Source: Carnobacterium viridans (GTDB taxonomy: Bacteria; Bacillota; Bacilli; Lactobacillales; Carnobacteriaceae). From it: DNA of 64,000 nucleotides. The translations under genes were made by a program, and so were the position numbers. The notes under the pieces are model-generated. The model saw only the letters and a list, made by a program, of their open reading frames with translations, was not told the origin of the DNA and searched no databases. The stretch spans positions 372,001 through 436,000 of the forward strand of contig NZ_FNJW01000008.1 in the NCBI RefSeq assembly GCF_900102725.1. The letters run 5' to 3'. Positions 28,032 to 38,808 of this stretch are shown one piece after another. Numbering within the stretch: position 1 is the first letter of the stretch; every line of letters starts with the position of its first letter.

Positions 28032-30926
28032 ATGGTATTTAAACAAATTGAGACACAAGAGTTACCGGATATTCAATCCGTGGGAACCATTTATGAACAC
28101 GTTGAGACAGGAGCAAAGGTTCTTTATCTAGCAAATGACGATTCCAATAAGGCATTTACGATAGGGTTTAAGACACCTCCGTATAACGATAACGGAATTG
28201 CTCATATCATAGAGCATTCCGTTTTAAATGGATCTGAAAAATACCCTTCAAAAGAACCATTTGTTGAATTAGTCAAAGGGTCATTGAATACGTTCGTCAA
28301 TGCAATGACTTTTTCAGATAAGACAATTTATCCAGTTGCTTCTACGAATAAAAAAGACTTTATGCATTTAATGAGTGTTTATTTAGATGCTGTGTTTAAG
28401 CCGAACTTTTACGATAATGCACAAATATTAGCGCAAGAAGGTTGGCATCATCATTTAGAGTCAGCAGAAGATGACCTGATTTATAAAGGCGTTGTTTACA
28501 ATGAAATGAAAGGGGCGACAGCCTCTCCTGAAAGACAAGTTCAACAGCATTTGACTCATCAGTTGTACCCCAACAGTATTTATCGTCATGAATCTGGTGG
28601 AAGTCCAAAAGCCATCCCTAGTTTAACACAAGAGGAATTCGTTGCTTTCCATCAAACTTGTTACCACCCAAGTAATTCTCTGACTGTCTTATATGGAGAC
28701 ATTGAGGAAAAAGAAACTTTTGCTGCATTAGAGGACTATTTCAGTGGCGCAGGCAAACAGAGTGAAAAAGTCAACTTATCTTTTGAACCAACTGTTCCTG
28801 ATGATGCTGTATTTGAAGATACTTACTCAATAACTGCAGGGGATAACCCTGAAGGAAAAGATTATTTGGCTTTAGGGTGGCATGTGTCTGAACCGAATGA
28901 TGTACTGGATATGTATGGACTAGAGGTTTTGGAAAAGATTTTATTTGGCAATAATCAATCACCGCTTAAAAAAGCTTTGTTGGATGCGGATATAGGTGGG
29001 GACATAATAGGTGGCGTTGCTGATTTTGGTTATCCAACGGGATTTATGATTACTGCTAAATATTCTGATGCTTCTAAGATGACTCGATTCAAAGAAGTTG
29101 TTCAAGAGACTTTAAAACAGTTAATGACTGAAGGGATCGATGAAGGGCTGATTGATGCAGCGTTGAATAAAATAACTTTTCAAACGAAAGAAGCGGCTAT
29201 TTCGGAAGACAACCCACGTGGAGTCATTTATGCCATCAATGCTTATCAATCTTGGTTGTATGACAAGAGTCCTTATGTGAACTTGCAATTCTCGGGCTAT
29301 TTGAAAGAACTAGGAGAATTGGCAGGTAAGGGGTATTTTGAGCACCTGATCAAAGAAAAACTAGTAAACAATCCTTTGCGTACTGCAGTGATTTTAAAAG
29401 CTGAGCCGGGTAAAAGCGATCAATTGGAAGCAGAATCTCATCAGCAATTGCAAGAATATAAAGCTAATCTATCAAAAGAAGAAATCGACAAAATGGTAGC
29501 TCAAACACAAGAGTTGATCAAGCGTCAAGAAGCGCCGGATAAACCGGAAGATCTAGCAAAGATTCCAACACTGACGAAAGAAGATTTAAGCACACAGGTA
29601 GAAGAATATCCACTAACAGTAATTCCTTTTAATGAAGGAACTCATTTTTATCAGGCTGAACAATTCACTTCCGGCATTGACTACCTTAGCTTGTACATTG
29701 ATTTGAAAGATGTTGCAGCTGAAGAATATCAATGGTTGAGTTTATTGAGTCATCTGCTGGGTAAGCTAGCCACTGAGAAATATGATGTCGCAACTTTGCA
29801 GCGTCAAAAAGATCTGTACACAGGCGGCATTTACGGAAAGATAGACATTTATGAAGATAAAGCAGGACAGTTGCAGCCTTATTTTATTTTACGTGGAAAA
29901 TCTTTGGAATCTTCTTTTGAGGAGTTGGTTTCATTGCTGCATGAAATCGTGTGCCACACGCAATTTGATAATAAAGATGAGATTTTGAAAATCACTCAAC
30001 AGCTGATTTCTAATTTCGAACGACGCATTAATTCCAGTTCCCATGCTTTAGCTGCAAATCGAGCATTGAGTCAAGTAAAATCTTCGGCCAAATTAAATGA
30101 ACGGATCAGTGGAATGGATCAATTCCAATTTTTGAAAGACATTCGTGCTGATTTGCAATCCGATAAGTCAAAAGAGGTAACAGAGCGTATCATGCAGACA
30201 GTAAACGGTTTGCTGAATAAAAAGCGCTTGAACATTTTATACGTTGGTGAGAAAGATCGAGGAGTAGTGGTCAAAGAAAAATTACAAGCAGCATTTTCTG
30301 AGTTGACTAGTGCTGAATTAGGTGAACCAGCCGTTATTAAGCCGGGTGCAAAGCAACATGAAGCTTATGTCACTGCTCAAGACGTGAACTATGTAGCTGT
30401 TGCTTCAAATGCCAACGATAAATTTGACTACACTGGTGCGGCGAAAGTATTGGCAACAGCTATTCGTTACAGTTACTTGTGGAATGAGATCCGTGTCAAA
30501 GGTGGTGCTTATGGTTCGCTTTATAACCATCAACGAACTGGTCAATTTGCCTTGAGTTCTTATCGTGACCCCAATATCCGTAAAACGTTGGAAACATATA
30601 AAGGTTTGCCTAACTATGTAGCACAAATGGAGTTGTCTGACAGCGAGTTATTAAAATACATTATTGGCACGATCAGTCCCATGGAACAGCCGAAATCAGC
30701 TTTCAGCAAAGGTTTAACTGCATTCAATCGTCTAAAAACAGGCGTGACTCGTGAAGAGTTGGTTCATTTGAAGGAAGAGATTCTAGCAGTTGATTCAAAT
30801 GCCTTACAGATGCTTAATAAGGGTCTAAACAGTGTGTTGGAAGAGAGCACGGTGGTCGTAATAGGGAATAAGGCCCAAATCGAAATTGAAAAAGACTTAT
30901 TTGATAAGGTATACGAACTGTATTAA
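28032..30926 (+). CDS. M16C-family insulinase-like zinc peptidase
   Basis: The 964-residue protein has the inverted zinc motif HIIEHSVLNGSEKYPSKEPF near residue 62 (HxxEH) and the downstream Glu in VVYNEMKGA near residue 157, and matches presequence-protease-like M16C enzymes in length and in the peptidase M16C-associated region. These are large clam-shell enzymes that degrade peptides in the cytoplasm. The start at 28032 has AAGGAG 6 nt upstream, better than 28008. It is monocistronic with a terminator. Confidence 0.93.
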   Translation: MVFKQIETQELPDIQSVGTIYEHVETGAKVLYLANDDSNKAFTIGFKTPPYNDNGIAHIIEHSVLNGSEKYPSKEPFVELVKGSLNTFVNAMTFSDKTIYPVASTNKKDFMHLMSVYLDAVFKPNFYDNAQILAQEGWHHHLESAEDDLIYKGVVYNEMKGATASPERQVQQHLTHQLYPNSIYRHESGGSPKAIPSLTQEEFVAFHQTCYHPSNSLTVLYGDIEEKETFAALEDYFSGAGKQSEKVNLSFEPTVPDDAVFEDTYSITAGDNPEGKDYLALGWHVSEPNDVLDMYGLEVLEKILFGNNQSPLKKALLDADIGGDIIGGVADFGYPTGFMITAKYSDASKMTRFKEVVQETLKQLMTEGIDEGLIDAALNKITFQTKEAAISEDNPRGVIYAINAYQSWLYDKSPYVNLQFSGYLKELGELAGKGYFEHLIKEKLVNNPLRTAVILKAEPGKSDQLEAESHQQLQEYKANLSKEEIDKMVAQTQELIKRQEAPDKPEDLAKIPTLTKEDLSTQVEEYPLTVIPFNEGTHFYQAEQFTSGIDYLSLYIDLKDVAAEEYQWLSLLSHLLGKLATEKYDVATLQRQKDLYTGGIYGKIDIYEDKAGQLQPYFILRGKSLESSFEELVSLLHEIVCHTQFDNKDEILKITQQLISNFERRINSSSHALAANRALSQVKSSAKLNERISGMDQFQFLKDIRADLQSDKSKEVTERIMQTVNGLLNKKRLNILYVGEKDRGVVVKEKLQAAFSELTSAELGEPAVIKPGAKQHEAYVTAQDVNYVAVASNANDKFDYTGAAKVLATAIRYSYLWNEIRVKGGAYGSLYNHQRTGQFALSSYRDPNIRKTLETYKGLPNYVAQMELSDSELLKYIIGTISPMEQPKSAFSKGLTAFNRLKTGVTREELVHLKEEILAVDSNALQMLNKGLNSVLEESTVVVIGNKAQIEIEKDLFDKVYELY

Positions 30927-30988
30927 TAAAAGAGTGTCTATTAGTTACTGAAATAAAAACAAGCATAAAAGTTAGATGAAAGTAAGGG

Positions 30989-31024
30989 GAGAGAGGAGAG
31001 AAGGCTATTTCTCCTCTCTTTTTA
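30989..31024 (+). terminator. Terminator of the M16 peptidase gene
   Basis: AGAGAGGAGA pairs with TCTCCTCTCT, followed by five T. Confidence 0.85.
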
Positions 31025-31047
31025 CGTCGAATAATAGGCGAGAGCAT

Positions 31048-31313
31048 CACTAATTAAGGAGTCTTATCGTTATTGTACAAACAGAAGACCGATTTTCAGA
31101 TGTTCCATATCATTGTAGTAAAGTCGATCTTAATCATTTGGCTTTCCATACAAAATCACGGCTTTAGATCGATAAAATGACAAAAAACTGGAAGAAAAAG
31201 GCATAATAATTCTGTATCCTAAAAAACACCCATTTGCAGGAGGAACAAATTATTAGGCTGTTTTCCTTGAAGATCCAGATAGAATCAAATTAGAGTTGAT
31301 AGTTCCTGAATAA
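31048..31313 (+). pseudogene. Decayed VOC/glyoxalase-family gene fragment
   Basis: Frame 31075 onward reads as VQTEDRFSDVPYHC then VDLNHLAFHTKSRL and a stop; after one frameshift around 31200, another frame reads GIIILYPKKHPFAGGTNY, stop, AVFLEDPDRIKLELIVPE and a natural stop. NHLAFH and AVFLEDPDRIKLEL are the hallmark strands of the vicinal oxygen chelate (glyoxalase/bleomycin resistance) superfamily, carrying the His and Glu metal ligands. At least two in-frame stops, one frameshift, and no start codon or ribosome binding site make it a relic. The first strand of the domain is mostly missing. Confidence 0.75.
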
Positions 31314-31943
31314 AAAGCCATAAAGAAAGCTAAAAATAAATTGATATTTATAGCTTTTTATAACAGTTTAATCTAGATAAGCTTATCCAAAGAATAATTA
31401 GCCGTTTTACTATTTCTTGAAGTTCGTAAATCTATCAAAATTAATTTCAATACTAAAACGTAAACCTAAGTCAGCAAATTATAAAAAGATTTAAAACTAC
31501 AGGAATCAGTCTGTAGCTAAATTGAAGTAAATTTAAAGCTGTCTAAAGTTTTAAGTAAAGAGAAAGTTGTTTGCAACATTTTTCTCGTTAGCATAAGTTT
31601 GTTTATCCAAGTATTATAAAAACCAAATTCATTTTTGGACTAATTTGAATTCGGTTTTTATAAAAAGGATTGTTTATGACTAAAAGAGAGAAGAACTAGA
31701 ATAATTGGACTGCTAATCATTTTGCTAATTTTATCTTTTTTCTAGTTTACATAATATATATTATACAAAGTAGGTATTTGGTTTAAATTTAAGATTCAGC
31801 CTATTTCCGTGTCGATTTTGAGCACTTTTAAGACTCATTAGCATTCTTTTGTTGATTATTGTCCGTTAATTGCTTTTAAATGACTTTTAGTTCTTATTCT
31901 TTTAATACACAAACCGTTTAAGTATGTTTCTTCCTTTATAAAA
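31314..31943. other. Gene-free AT-rich stretch
   Basis: No credible reading frame. It contains a weak hairpin after the pseudogene (AAAGCTAAAAATAAAT with ATATTTATAGCTTT, about 31334-31370) and another near 31616-31665 (AAAACCAAATTCA with TGAATTCGGTTTT), both followed by T. These look like terminators left from lost genes. Confidence 0.4.
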
Positions 31944-31988
31944 CGAAAAAAGCTAACTCATAACTAAATTAGTCATGAATTAGCTTTT
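31944..31988 (-). terminator. Terminator of ppaC
   Basis: AAAAGCTAATTCAT and ATGAGTTAGCTTTT form the stem on the minus strand, followed by T. Confidence 0.85.
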
Positions 31989-31994
31989 CTTTTA

Positions 31995-32924
31995 TTATTT
32001 TGTTAATGCTTCAGTTAATTGTGGCACAACTTGTTTTTTCCGTGAAACCACACCTTTTAATAAAGCACGATTATTTTCTAAAGAAATATTAAAAGCTTCT
32101 TCTACTGCATTGATTGGATTTCCTAATGCTAAGATTACTGAATCACTGTCTAAGATGTTTGTCACAACTAAAATAAATAAATCATAATTTTTAGCTTGAT
32201 TTTCGTTTAACATCTCTTGTTCCAACTCTGATTGGATTGAAAGAACATCATTCACATCTACTACATTAATTTGTGCAATACGAACATTTTTATCAGCCAT
32301 TGGGAAACTTTTAGCATCCATATCTAATAATTCTGCTGCTGACTTATCGCTTAAGTTTGTTCCAGCTTTCAACATTTCTAAGCCATATGTGTCAATGTCA
32401 ACATCAGCAATAACTGCAAGTTCTTTTGCAATAGAAATATCTTCATCTGTACATGTTGGTGATTTGAATAGTAATGTATCTGAAACAATGGCAGATAACA
32501 TTAATCCAGCAATGTCTTTAGGAATTGTGATGTCTTTTTCTTTAAATAATTTAGCAATGATTGTATTTGTACATCCTACAGGTTCTGCACGATAATACAA
32601 TGGATTTGCTGTTTCGAAATTAGTAATACGATGATGATCGACGACAGATAAAACTTCCACATCTGCAATGTCATTTACACTTTGTTGAAATTCGTTGTGA
32701 TCTACAAGCATAACTTTATCCGTTTCATTTGCAACTGTCTCTACAACACGTGGAGCGTCAACTTTAAAATAATCTAAAGCATATTGTGTCTCCTCACCTA
32801 CTTCTCCTAATGCGACGGCTTCTATTTCAAAACCTAGTTGTTTTTGCAGGTAAGCAAATGAAATTGCAGATGTAATCGCATCTGTATCTGGATTTTTATG
32901 ACCAAAAACTAAAACTTTACTCAT
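31995..32924 (-). CDS. ppaC: Manganese-dependent (family II) inorganic pyrophosphatase
   Basis: The 309-residue DHH-family enzyme hydrolyses pyrophosphate. The metal-binding motifs [10 protein letters not shown] (near residue 8), VDHNE (near 74) and VVDHHR (near 95) and the C-terminal substrate motif [10 protein letters not shown] are all present. Length matches the simple form without CBS domains. Ribosome binding site AGGAGAG precedes the ATG. It is a single-gene unit. Confidence 0.97.
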   Translation of the reverse strand: MSKVLVFGHKNPDTDAITSAISFAYLQKQLGFEIEAVALGEVGEETQYALDYFKVDAPRVVETVANETDKVMLVDHNEFQQSVNDIADVEVLSVVDHHRITNFETANPLYYRAEPVGCTNTIIAKLFKEKDITIPKDIAGLMLSAIVSDTLLFKSPTCTDEDISIAKELAVIADVDIDTYGLEMLKAGTNLSDKSAAELLDMDAKSFPMADKNVRIAQINVVDVNDVLSIQSELEQEMLNENQAKNYDLFILVVTNILDSDSVILALGNPINAVEEAFNISLENNRALLKGVVSRKKQVVPQLTEALTK

Positions 32925-33069
32925 ATTATTATCTCTCCTTTAAACTATAACTAACATTAAAATTTTATCTCAAATGAGCGAGTTTAGCTAGTATTATGTT
33001 TATTTTCATAAAAAAATGAAAAAGAAGAAATAAAACTGAAAAGCATCAGCCTATTTCTTCTCTTTGTCT

Positions 33070-33831
33070 CTATAGTGTTTGATAGCCTGTATACTCGTGT
33101 ACACGTAGTAGTCGATTCGCATTTTCTACACGTTCAAGAGTTGGTGGCTCAATATCTTTTAACTTATAAGGAATATTTAAAGCAGCATATTTATAAACAC
33201 CAAGTTTATGGTAAGGCAATATTTCAACTTTATAGACATTTCCCAAAGAACAAATAAAATCGCTTAAACGGATCAAGTCATCATCATCATCTGAACGCTC
33301 AGGAACCAATACATGACGGATCCAAACGGGTTTATTTATTTTTGATAAATAACTAGACATATTTAAAATATTTTCATTACCGTGCATCGTTAAACGTTTA
33401 TGTTTTTCATTGTCAATGTGTTTGATATCAAATAAAAGCAGATCAGTATATTTCATGAGTTCTTCAAAACGGCTAAAAAAAGGTTCGTCATAGGTGAACG
33501 GTTGTCCGCAAGTATCTAAAGTTGTGTGTATCCCCTCTTCTTTGGCTTTTCTAAAGTACTCAATAAGAAAATCGATATGCAAGAGCGGCTCTCCGCCACT
33601 TACTGTAATACCACCCTTTTTGCCCCAATAATCTTTATAGGATAATGCTTCTTCTAATAATTGATCTGCTGTATAAGGTGTTCCGCCTCCCATGTTCCAT
33701 GTATCAGGATTATGGCAAAACTCGCACCTCATACGACATCCTTGCATAAAGGTTACAAAACGAATACCTGGTCCATCAACCGATCCAAAACTTTCAGTTG
33801 AATGGACGTACCCAATTACTGGCTCAGTCAT
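33070..33831 (-). CDS. pflA: Pyruvate formate-lyase activating enzyme
   Basis: This radical SAM enzyme installs the glycyl radical on PflB under anaerobic conditions. The [4Fe-4S] motif GCRMRCEFCHNPDTW (C-x3-C-x2-C) is near residue 28 and the GGEPLL motif follows. The start at 33831 (MTEPVIGYVH) has AAGGAG 8 nt upstream and gives 253 residues, the usual length. It lies 30 nt downstream of pflB on the same strand, so the two are co-transcribed. Confidence 0.96.
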   Translation of the reverse strand: MTEPVIGYVHSTESFGSVDGPGIRFVTFMQGCRMRCEFCHNPDTWNMGGGTPYTADQLLEEALSYKDYWGKKGGITVSGGEPLLHIDFLIEYFRKAKEEGIHTTLDTCGQPFTYDEPFFSRFEELMKYTDLLLFDIKHIDNEKHKRLTMHGNENILNMSSYLSKINKPVWIRHVLVPERSDDDDDLIRLSDFICSLGNVYKVEILPYHKLGVYKYAALNIPYKLKDIEPPTLERVENANRLLRVHEYTGYQTL

Positions 33832-33861
33832 ATCGATGACTCCTTCTTTCATTTTTAAACG

Positions 33862-36090
33862 TTACATGCTATCGTGCATGGTACGATTAATAACATCTAA
33901 TTGTTGTTCACGTGTTAATTTAATGAAGTTAACGGCATAGCCTGATACACGGATCGTTAATTGCGGATAATTTTCCGGATGATCCATCGCGTCAACTAAA
34001 GTTTCGCGGTTAAAGACATTAACATTTAAATGGTGACCGCCTTTTTTAGCATAACCATCTAATAGACTAGCTAAATTTTCTTGTTGAATGTTGTCTTCTT
34101 TGCCCAATGCTTTAGGAATAATAGAGAACGTATTTGAAATACCGTCTAATGAATATTTATAAGGGATCTTAGCAACAGAAGTTAAGCTTGCTAAAGCTCC
34201 ATGTGTATCTCTGCCATGCATTGGATTCGCACCAGGTGCAAATGGTTCTCCAGAACGACGTCCATCTGGTGTATTTCCTGTCTTTTTACCATAAACTACA
34301 TTAGATGTAATCGTTAAAATTGAAGTAGTATGAACAGCATTACGGTATGCTGGATGTTTTTTCACTTTTGACATAAATGTTTTTAACAACCAGATTCCAA
34401 TATCATCTACACGGTCATCATTGTTCCCAAATTTAGGATAATCGCCTTCAATTTCATAATCGACTACCAATCCATTTTCATCACGAATCGTTTTTACTTT
34501 TGCGTGTTTGATTGCAGATAACGAGTCGGCTGCTACGGAGAATCCTGCAATACCTGTAGCCATTGTTCTCATGATATCACTATCGTGTAATGCCATTTCA
34601 ATGCGTTCATATGAATATTTATCATGCATAAAGTGAATGATATTTAAAGTATTTAAATATAATCCGGCAATCCATTCTAATAATACATCGTATTTTTCCA
34701 TTACTTCGTCATAATCTAAGTATTCTGAAGTAATAGGTTGGTATTTTGGAGCAACTTGATCCTTCGTTTTTTCATCTACTCCACCGTTGATTGCATACAA
34801 GAGCGTTTTAGCTAAATTAGCACGTGCTCCAAAGAACTGCATTTGTTTCCCAATACGCATAGCTGAAACACAACAAGCAATCCCGTAATCATCGCCCCAT
34901 TCTAAGCGCATGATATCATCATTTTCATATTGAATTGCACTTGACGCAATAGAAGCTTTTGCACAAAACTTTTTAAAGTTCTCTGGAAGTCTTGTAGACC
35001 ATAATACCGTTAAGTTCGGTTCTGGAGCAGGACCTAAGTTAGAGAGAGTGTGTAAGAAACGGTAACTATTTTTTGTTACCAAATGCCTTCCATCGTCACC
35101 TACTCCTGCAATGGCTTCTGTTACCCATGTAGGGTCACCAGAGAATAAATCATTGTATTCTGGAGTACGTGCAAATTTTACTAAACGTAATTTCATAATA
35201 AAATGGTCTGTGATCTCTTGTGCTTCAGCTTCTGTAAGGATGCCTTGTGCTAGATCACGTTCAATGTAGATATCTAAAAATGTAGAAGTACGTCCTAAAG
35301 ACATAGCAGCCCCATTTTGTTCTTTAACTGCAGCTAAATAACCAAGATACAACCATTGGAAGGCTTCTTGTGCCGTTTGAGCTGGTCGTGAAATATCAAA
35401 TCCGTAAATCCTTCCTAACTCATTCAATTCATTCAAAGCGCGTGTCTGTTCATTTAATTCTTCACGATCGCGTATGATATCCTCACTCATAGTACCGTAA
35501 CCTTTATTGGCTAAATCTTTTTTCTTTTCTTCAATCAAACGATTGACACCATATAAAGCAACGCGTCTATAATCACCAATGATACGTCCACGTCCATAAG
35601 CATCTGGCAATCCAGTAATGACACCACTACGTCTTGCGGCACGGATTTCAGGTGTGTAAGCATCGAATACACCTTGATTATGTGTTTTACGGTACTCTCT
35701 AAAAATATGAGAAACTTCCGGATCGATTTCATATCCATATGATTCTGCTGCTAGCTCGCTCATTCGGATACCGCCAAAAGGTTGTAGCCCACGTTTAAAT
35801 GGTTTATCAGTTTGGAATCCAGTAATACGTTCTAATTCTTTATTTAAGTAAGCGGATTCATGAGAAGTTATAGTGGAAACAACTTTAGTATCCATATCTA
35901 ATACTCCGCCTGCATCACGTTCTTTAGTATTCAATTCCATTACTTGTTTCCATAATAATTCAGTAGCTTCTGTAGGATCTTCTAAAAATTCATCTGTCCC
36001 CTCATAAGGTTTGTAATTCTGTTGAATAAAGTCACGTACATTGATTTCTTCTTGCCACACTCTTCCTTTAAAGCCTTTCCATTGTTCCAT
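33862..36090 (-). CDS. pflB: Formate C-acetyltransferase (pyruvate formate-lyase)
   Basis: This glycyl-radical enzyme converts pyruvate and CoA to formate and acetyl-CoA in anaerobic mixed-acid fermentation. The adjacent catalytic cysteines are in [14 protein letters not shown] near residue 405, and the glycyl radical site is in [10 protein letters not shown] near residue 717. The start at 36090 is supported by AAGGAGG 10 nt upstream; 742 residues is normal. A consensus promoter and a perfect palindrome precede it. Confidence 0.97.
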   Translation of the reverse strand: MEQWKGFKGRVWQEEINVRDFIQQNYKPYEGTDEFLEDPTEATELLWKQVMELNTKERDAGGVLDMDTKVVSTITSHESAYLNKELERITGFQTDKPFKRGLQPFGGIRMSELAAESYGYEIDPEVSHIFREYRKTHNQGVFDAYTPEIRAARRSGVITGLPDAYGRGRIIGDYRRVALYGVNRLIEEKKKDLANKGYGTMSEDIIRDREELNEQTRALNELNELGRIYGFDISRPAQTAQEAFQWLYLGYLAAVKEQNGAAMSLGRTSTFLDIYIERDLAQGILTEAEAQEITDHFIMKLRLVKFARTPEYNDLFSGDPTWVTEAIAGVGDDGRHLVTKNSYRFLHTLSNLGPAPEPNLTVLWSTRLPENFKKFCAKASIASSAIQYENDDIMRLEWGDDYGIACCVSAMRIGKQMQFFGARANLAKTLLYAINGGVDEKTKDQVAPKYQPITSEYLDYDEVMEKYDVLLEWIAGLYLNTLNIIHFMHDKYSYERIEMALHDSDIMRTMATGIAGFSVAADSLSAIKHAKVKTIRDENGLVVDYEIEGDYPKFGNNDDRVDDIGIWLLKTFMSKVKKHPAYRNAVHTTSILTITSNVVYGKKTGNTPDGRRSGEPFAPGANPMHGRDTHGALASLTSVAKIPYKYSLDGISNTFSIIPKALGKEDNIQQENLASLLDGYAKKGGHHLNVNVFNRETLVDAMDHPENYPQLTIRVSGYAVNFIKLTREQQLDVINRTMHDSM

Positions 36091-36111
36091 AGTCAATTTT
36101 CCTCCTTTTTA

Positions 36112-36133
36112 TCTGTTAGATCAATCTAACAGA
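36112..36133 (-). promoter_or_regulatory. Perfect palindrome in the pflB 5' leader
   Basis: TCTGTTAGAT and ATCTAACAGA form a 10-bp inverted repeat with a 2-nt spacer. It lies between the pflB promoter and the ribosome binding site, so it is either an operator or a 5' mRNA hairpin. It does not match the Rex site TTGTGA-N6-TCACAA. Confidence 0.55.
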
Positions 36134-36144
36134 TTCTTCATGCT

Positions 36145-36173
36145 CATTATAACACGAACTTAAAACAAATCAA
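36145..36173 (-). promoter_or_regulatory. Predicted pflB promoter
   Basis: On the minus strand TTGATT is followed after 16 nt by TATAAT (about 36151-36146), just upstream of the palindrome. Coordinates are by eye and may be off by a base or two. Confidence 0.55.
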
Positions 36174-36319
36174 TTAATTTCGGTGATTAAAATTATATTT
36201 AATCCAGATGAAACATTAATTTAAAGAGGTTTAAAATTTTAAAATATATTTCATTATCTGTGAATTATTATACAAATTTAAATAAAACACAAACTGTACT
36301 ACTAATTTATAAAACAGAC

Positions 36320-36351
36320 AAAAAAAGGCGTAGCTGTTAAGCTACACCTTT
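36320..36351 (-). terminator. Terminator of the parE-parC operon
   Basis: AAAGGTGTAGCT and AGCTACGCCTTT form the stem on the minus strand, followed by T, directly after parC. Confidence 0.8.
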
Positions 36352-36354
36352 ACT

Positions 36355-38808
36355 CTATTTCGGTTCATTAATTAATAAATCTTTTTTGATTTCGATAGGT
36401 GTTCCATCTGCCACTTCATCTAAAATAAATGATCCGTTTGAATAACGGTCACTTATAGCGTAAGAAGTACTAGATAGTGGTATTTCTTTCCCTTTCGAAG
36501 TTAAGATAACAAAATGGTCTTCTTTAGTCGCTTCAAAAGAAAAAGCTACACGATGAGGATTTTTCTTTAATTCTCTTAAGAGTAATAACCCTCGTTTAGC
36601 TCTGCCTAATGATTCAAAATCAAGAATGTTCATTTTTTTTATCGATCCACGATGCGTTAAAATCATTAGTTCTTTTTTAGCAGCTTCAACATCTATTAAA
36701 ACGCCATTTACAACGTAGTCGCCTTCTTTAAGATTGATTGATTTTACACCTGCTGCTTTTGAACCGACAACCGGAACTTCTTCTAAAGAATAACGTAAAC
36801 CAAATCCTCTATGAGTGACTAAAAAGACATCTTTTAACACTGGATTTTCTGTATAAATAATGTTTATCAGTTCATCGGTACTTGTTTTAAGTTTGATCGC
36901 TGAAAATGATTTATTCTTATAGTTGCGTCCAATAACGTACTCTGAAACAGCTGTCTGTTTAATGTACCCTTCTTTAGTAATGAAGGTAAAGGTCGCTTGA
37001 GGTAATTGCTGTGTAATACCAAAAACATTCACAACTGTTTCATCGCCAGAAAAAGCAATATTTTGTGATAAATGCTCTCCCATGTCCTTCCATCTCAAAT
37101 CAGAAATTTCATTAACTGGACGATAAATGATATTCCCTTTGCTGGTAAAGATCAAAAGATAATTCAATGTATTCAGCTGTTGAATGTAGAGTGGATAATC
37201 GCCTTCTTTAATTCCTATTTCATTAGGTTTAGAAGCACCGTATGAACGTAGGCTGGTTCTCTTAATGTATCCTTCTTTTGTAACAGAAACCATAACCTCT
37301 TCAGATGCAATCAGAACTTCAGTATCAATTTTCAATTCTTCAATTTGATCCTGAATAATGGTCAATCGAGGTGAAGCATAATTTTTCTTCACTTCGGCTA
37401 ATTCTTTTTTCATCACTTTATCTAGTTCTTTAGAACTGGATAAAATTTTGTTATAAGATGCGATTGCTTTATCTAAAGCAGCGGCTTCATTTTCTAATGC
37501 TGTAATATCCGTATTCGTTAATCGATACAGTTGCAAAGAAACAATCGCTTCAGCTTGGATTTCAGTGAAATCAAACCGTTCAATCAGATTTTCTTTTGCA
37601 TTTTTCTTATCTTTACTGCTACGAATAGCATCAATTACTTGATCTAGAATAGATAAAGCTTTAATTAAACCAGCAACGATGTGTTGTCTACTTTCAGCTT
37701 TACGAAGATTGTAATTTGTTCTTCTGGTAAGCACTTCTCGTTTATGCTCTAAATAAGCCTCAAGCATTCTATTGATTCCAGATTGTTTAGGTCTTTGTTT
37801 ATCAATCGCAACCATATTAAAATTGTAAGCAACTTGTAAATCAGTATTTTTCAATAAATAATTTAAAATTCCTTTTGCGTTTGCTTCTTTTTTTAATTCA
37901 ATGACAATTTGAAGACCGTTACGATCAGATTCATCACGGACTTCAGCAATGCCGTCGACTTTTTTATTCAACCGAATCTCATCCATTTTACGAACTAAAA
38001 CAGCTTTATTTACTTCATATGGAATTTCATTGATTACGATTTGTTCTTTACCGCCTCTAACTTCCTCGATTCGGGTTTTAGAACGGACAACGATTTTTCC
38101 TTTTCCAGTTTCATAAGCTTGTTTTATTCCAGCTACACCTTGTAGAATAGCTCCAGTTGGAAAATCAGGTCCTTTAATGTGCTGCATTAAATCTGTTACA
38201 GATGCATCTGGATGATCAATTAAGTGAATCGTCGCATCAATCACCTCTCCTAAATTATGAGGAGGGATATCTGTTGCGTAACCCGCAGAGATTCCTGTAG
38301 CCCCATTTACAAGTAAATTAGGGTAGCTAGCTGGAAACACGGTTGGTTCTTCATCTGTATCATCAAAGTTTAGAACAAAATCAACGGTTTCTTTGTCGAT
38401 ATCTCTTACTAACTCAGCAGATATTTTTGACAAACGTGCTTCAGTATACCGCATAGCTGCTGGTGGATCTCCATCCATACTCCCATTATTTCCGTGCATT
38501 TCAATCAAAACTTCTCGTTGTTTCCAATCTTGACTTAATCGAACCATCGCCTCATAAACACTGCTGTCCCCATGTGGGTGATAATTCCCGATTACATTTC
38601 CGACTGTCTTAGCCGACTTTCTAAAGCCTTTGTCTGCCGTATTGCCTTCTACGTTCATGGCATATAAAATACGGCGTTGAACTGGTTTTAAACCATCCCG
38701 AATATCTGGTAAAGCTCGTTCTTGAATAATATATTTTGAATAGCGTCCAAAACGATCTCCCATTACTTCTTCCAGGGTCAACTCCTGAATATCCGCTCTA
38801 TTCTCCAT
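36355..38808 (-). CDS. parC: DNA topoisomerase IV subunit A
   Basis: ParC performs strand breakage and rejoining to decatenate daughter chromosomes with ParE. The active Tyr region [14 protein letters not shown] is near residue 120 and the quinolone-resistance region [19 protein letters not shown] is near residue 80; the C-terminal half is a beta-pinwheel. The start at 38808 ([10 protein letters not shown]) overlaps the end of parE and has GAAGGAAG upstream; an in-frame ATG at 38826 is less likely. About 817 residues, normal. Confidence 0.96.
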   Translation of the reverse strand: MENRADIQELTLEEVMGDRFGRYSKYIIQERALPDIRDGLKPVQRRILYAMNVEGNTADKGFRKSAKTVGNVIGNYHPHGDSSVYEAMVRLSQDWKQREVLIEMHGNNGSMDGDPPAAMRYTEARLSKISAELVRDIDKETVDFVLNFDDTDEEPTVFPASYPNLLVNGATGISAGYATDIPPHNLGEVIDATIHLIDHPDASVTDLMQHIKGPDFPTGAILQGVAGIKQAYETGKGKIVVRSKTRIEEVRGGKEQIVINEIPYEVNKAVLVRKMDEIRLNKKVDGIAEVRDESDRNGLQIVIELKKEANAKGILNYLLKNTDLQVAYNFNMVAIDKQRPKQSGINRMLEAYLEHKREVLTRRTNYNLRKAESRQHIVAGLIKALSILDQVIDAIRSSKDKKNAKENLIERFDFTEIQAEAIVSLQLYRLTNTDITALENEAAALDKAIASYNKILSSSKELDKVMKKELAEVKKNYASPRLTIIQDQIEELKIDTEVLIASEEVMVSVTKEGYIKRTSLRSYGASKPNEIGIKEGDYPLYIQQLNTLNYLLIFTSKGNIIYRPVNEISDLRWKDMGEHLSQNIAFSGDETVVNVFGITQQLPQATFTFITKEGYIKQTAVSEYVIGRNYKNKSFSAIKLKTSTDELINIIYTENPVLKDVFLVTHRGFGLRYSLEEVPVVGSKAAGVKSINLKEGDYVVNGVLIDVEAAKKELMILTHRGSIKKMNILDFESLGRAKRGLLLLRELKKNPHRVAFSFEATKEDHFVILTSKGKEIPLSSTSYAISDRYSNGSFILDEVADGTPIEIKKDLLINEPK

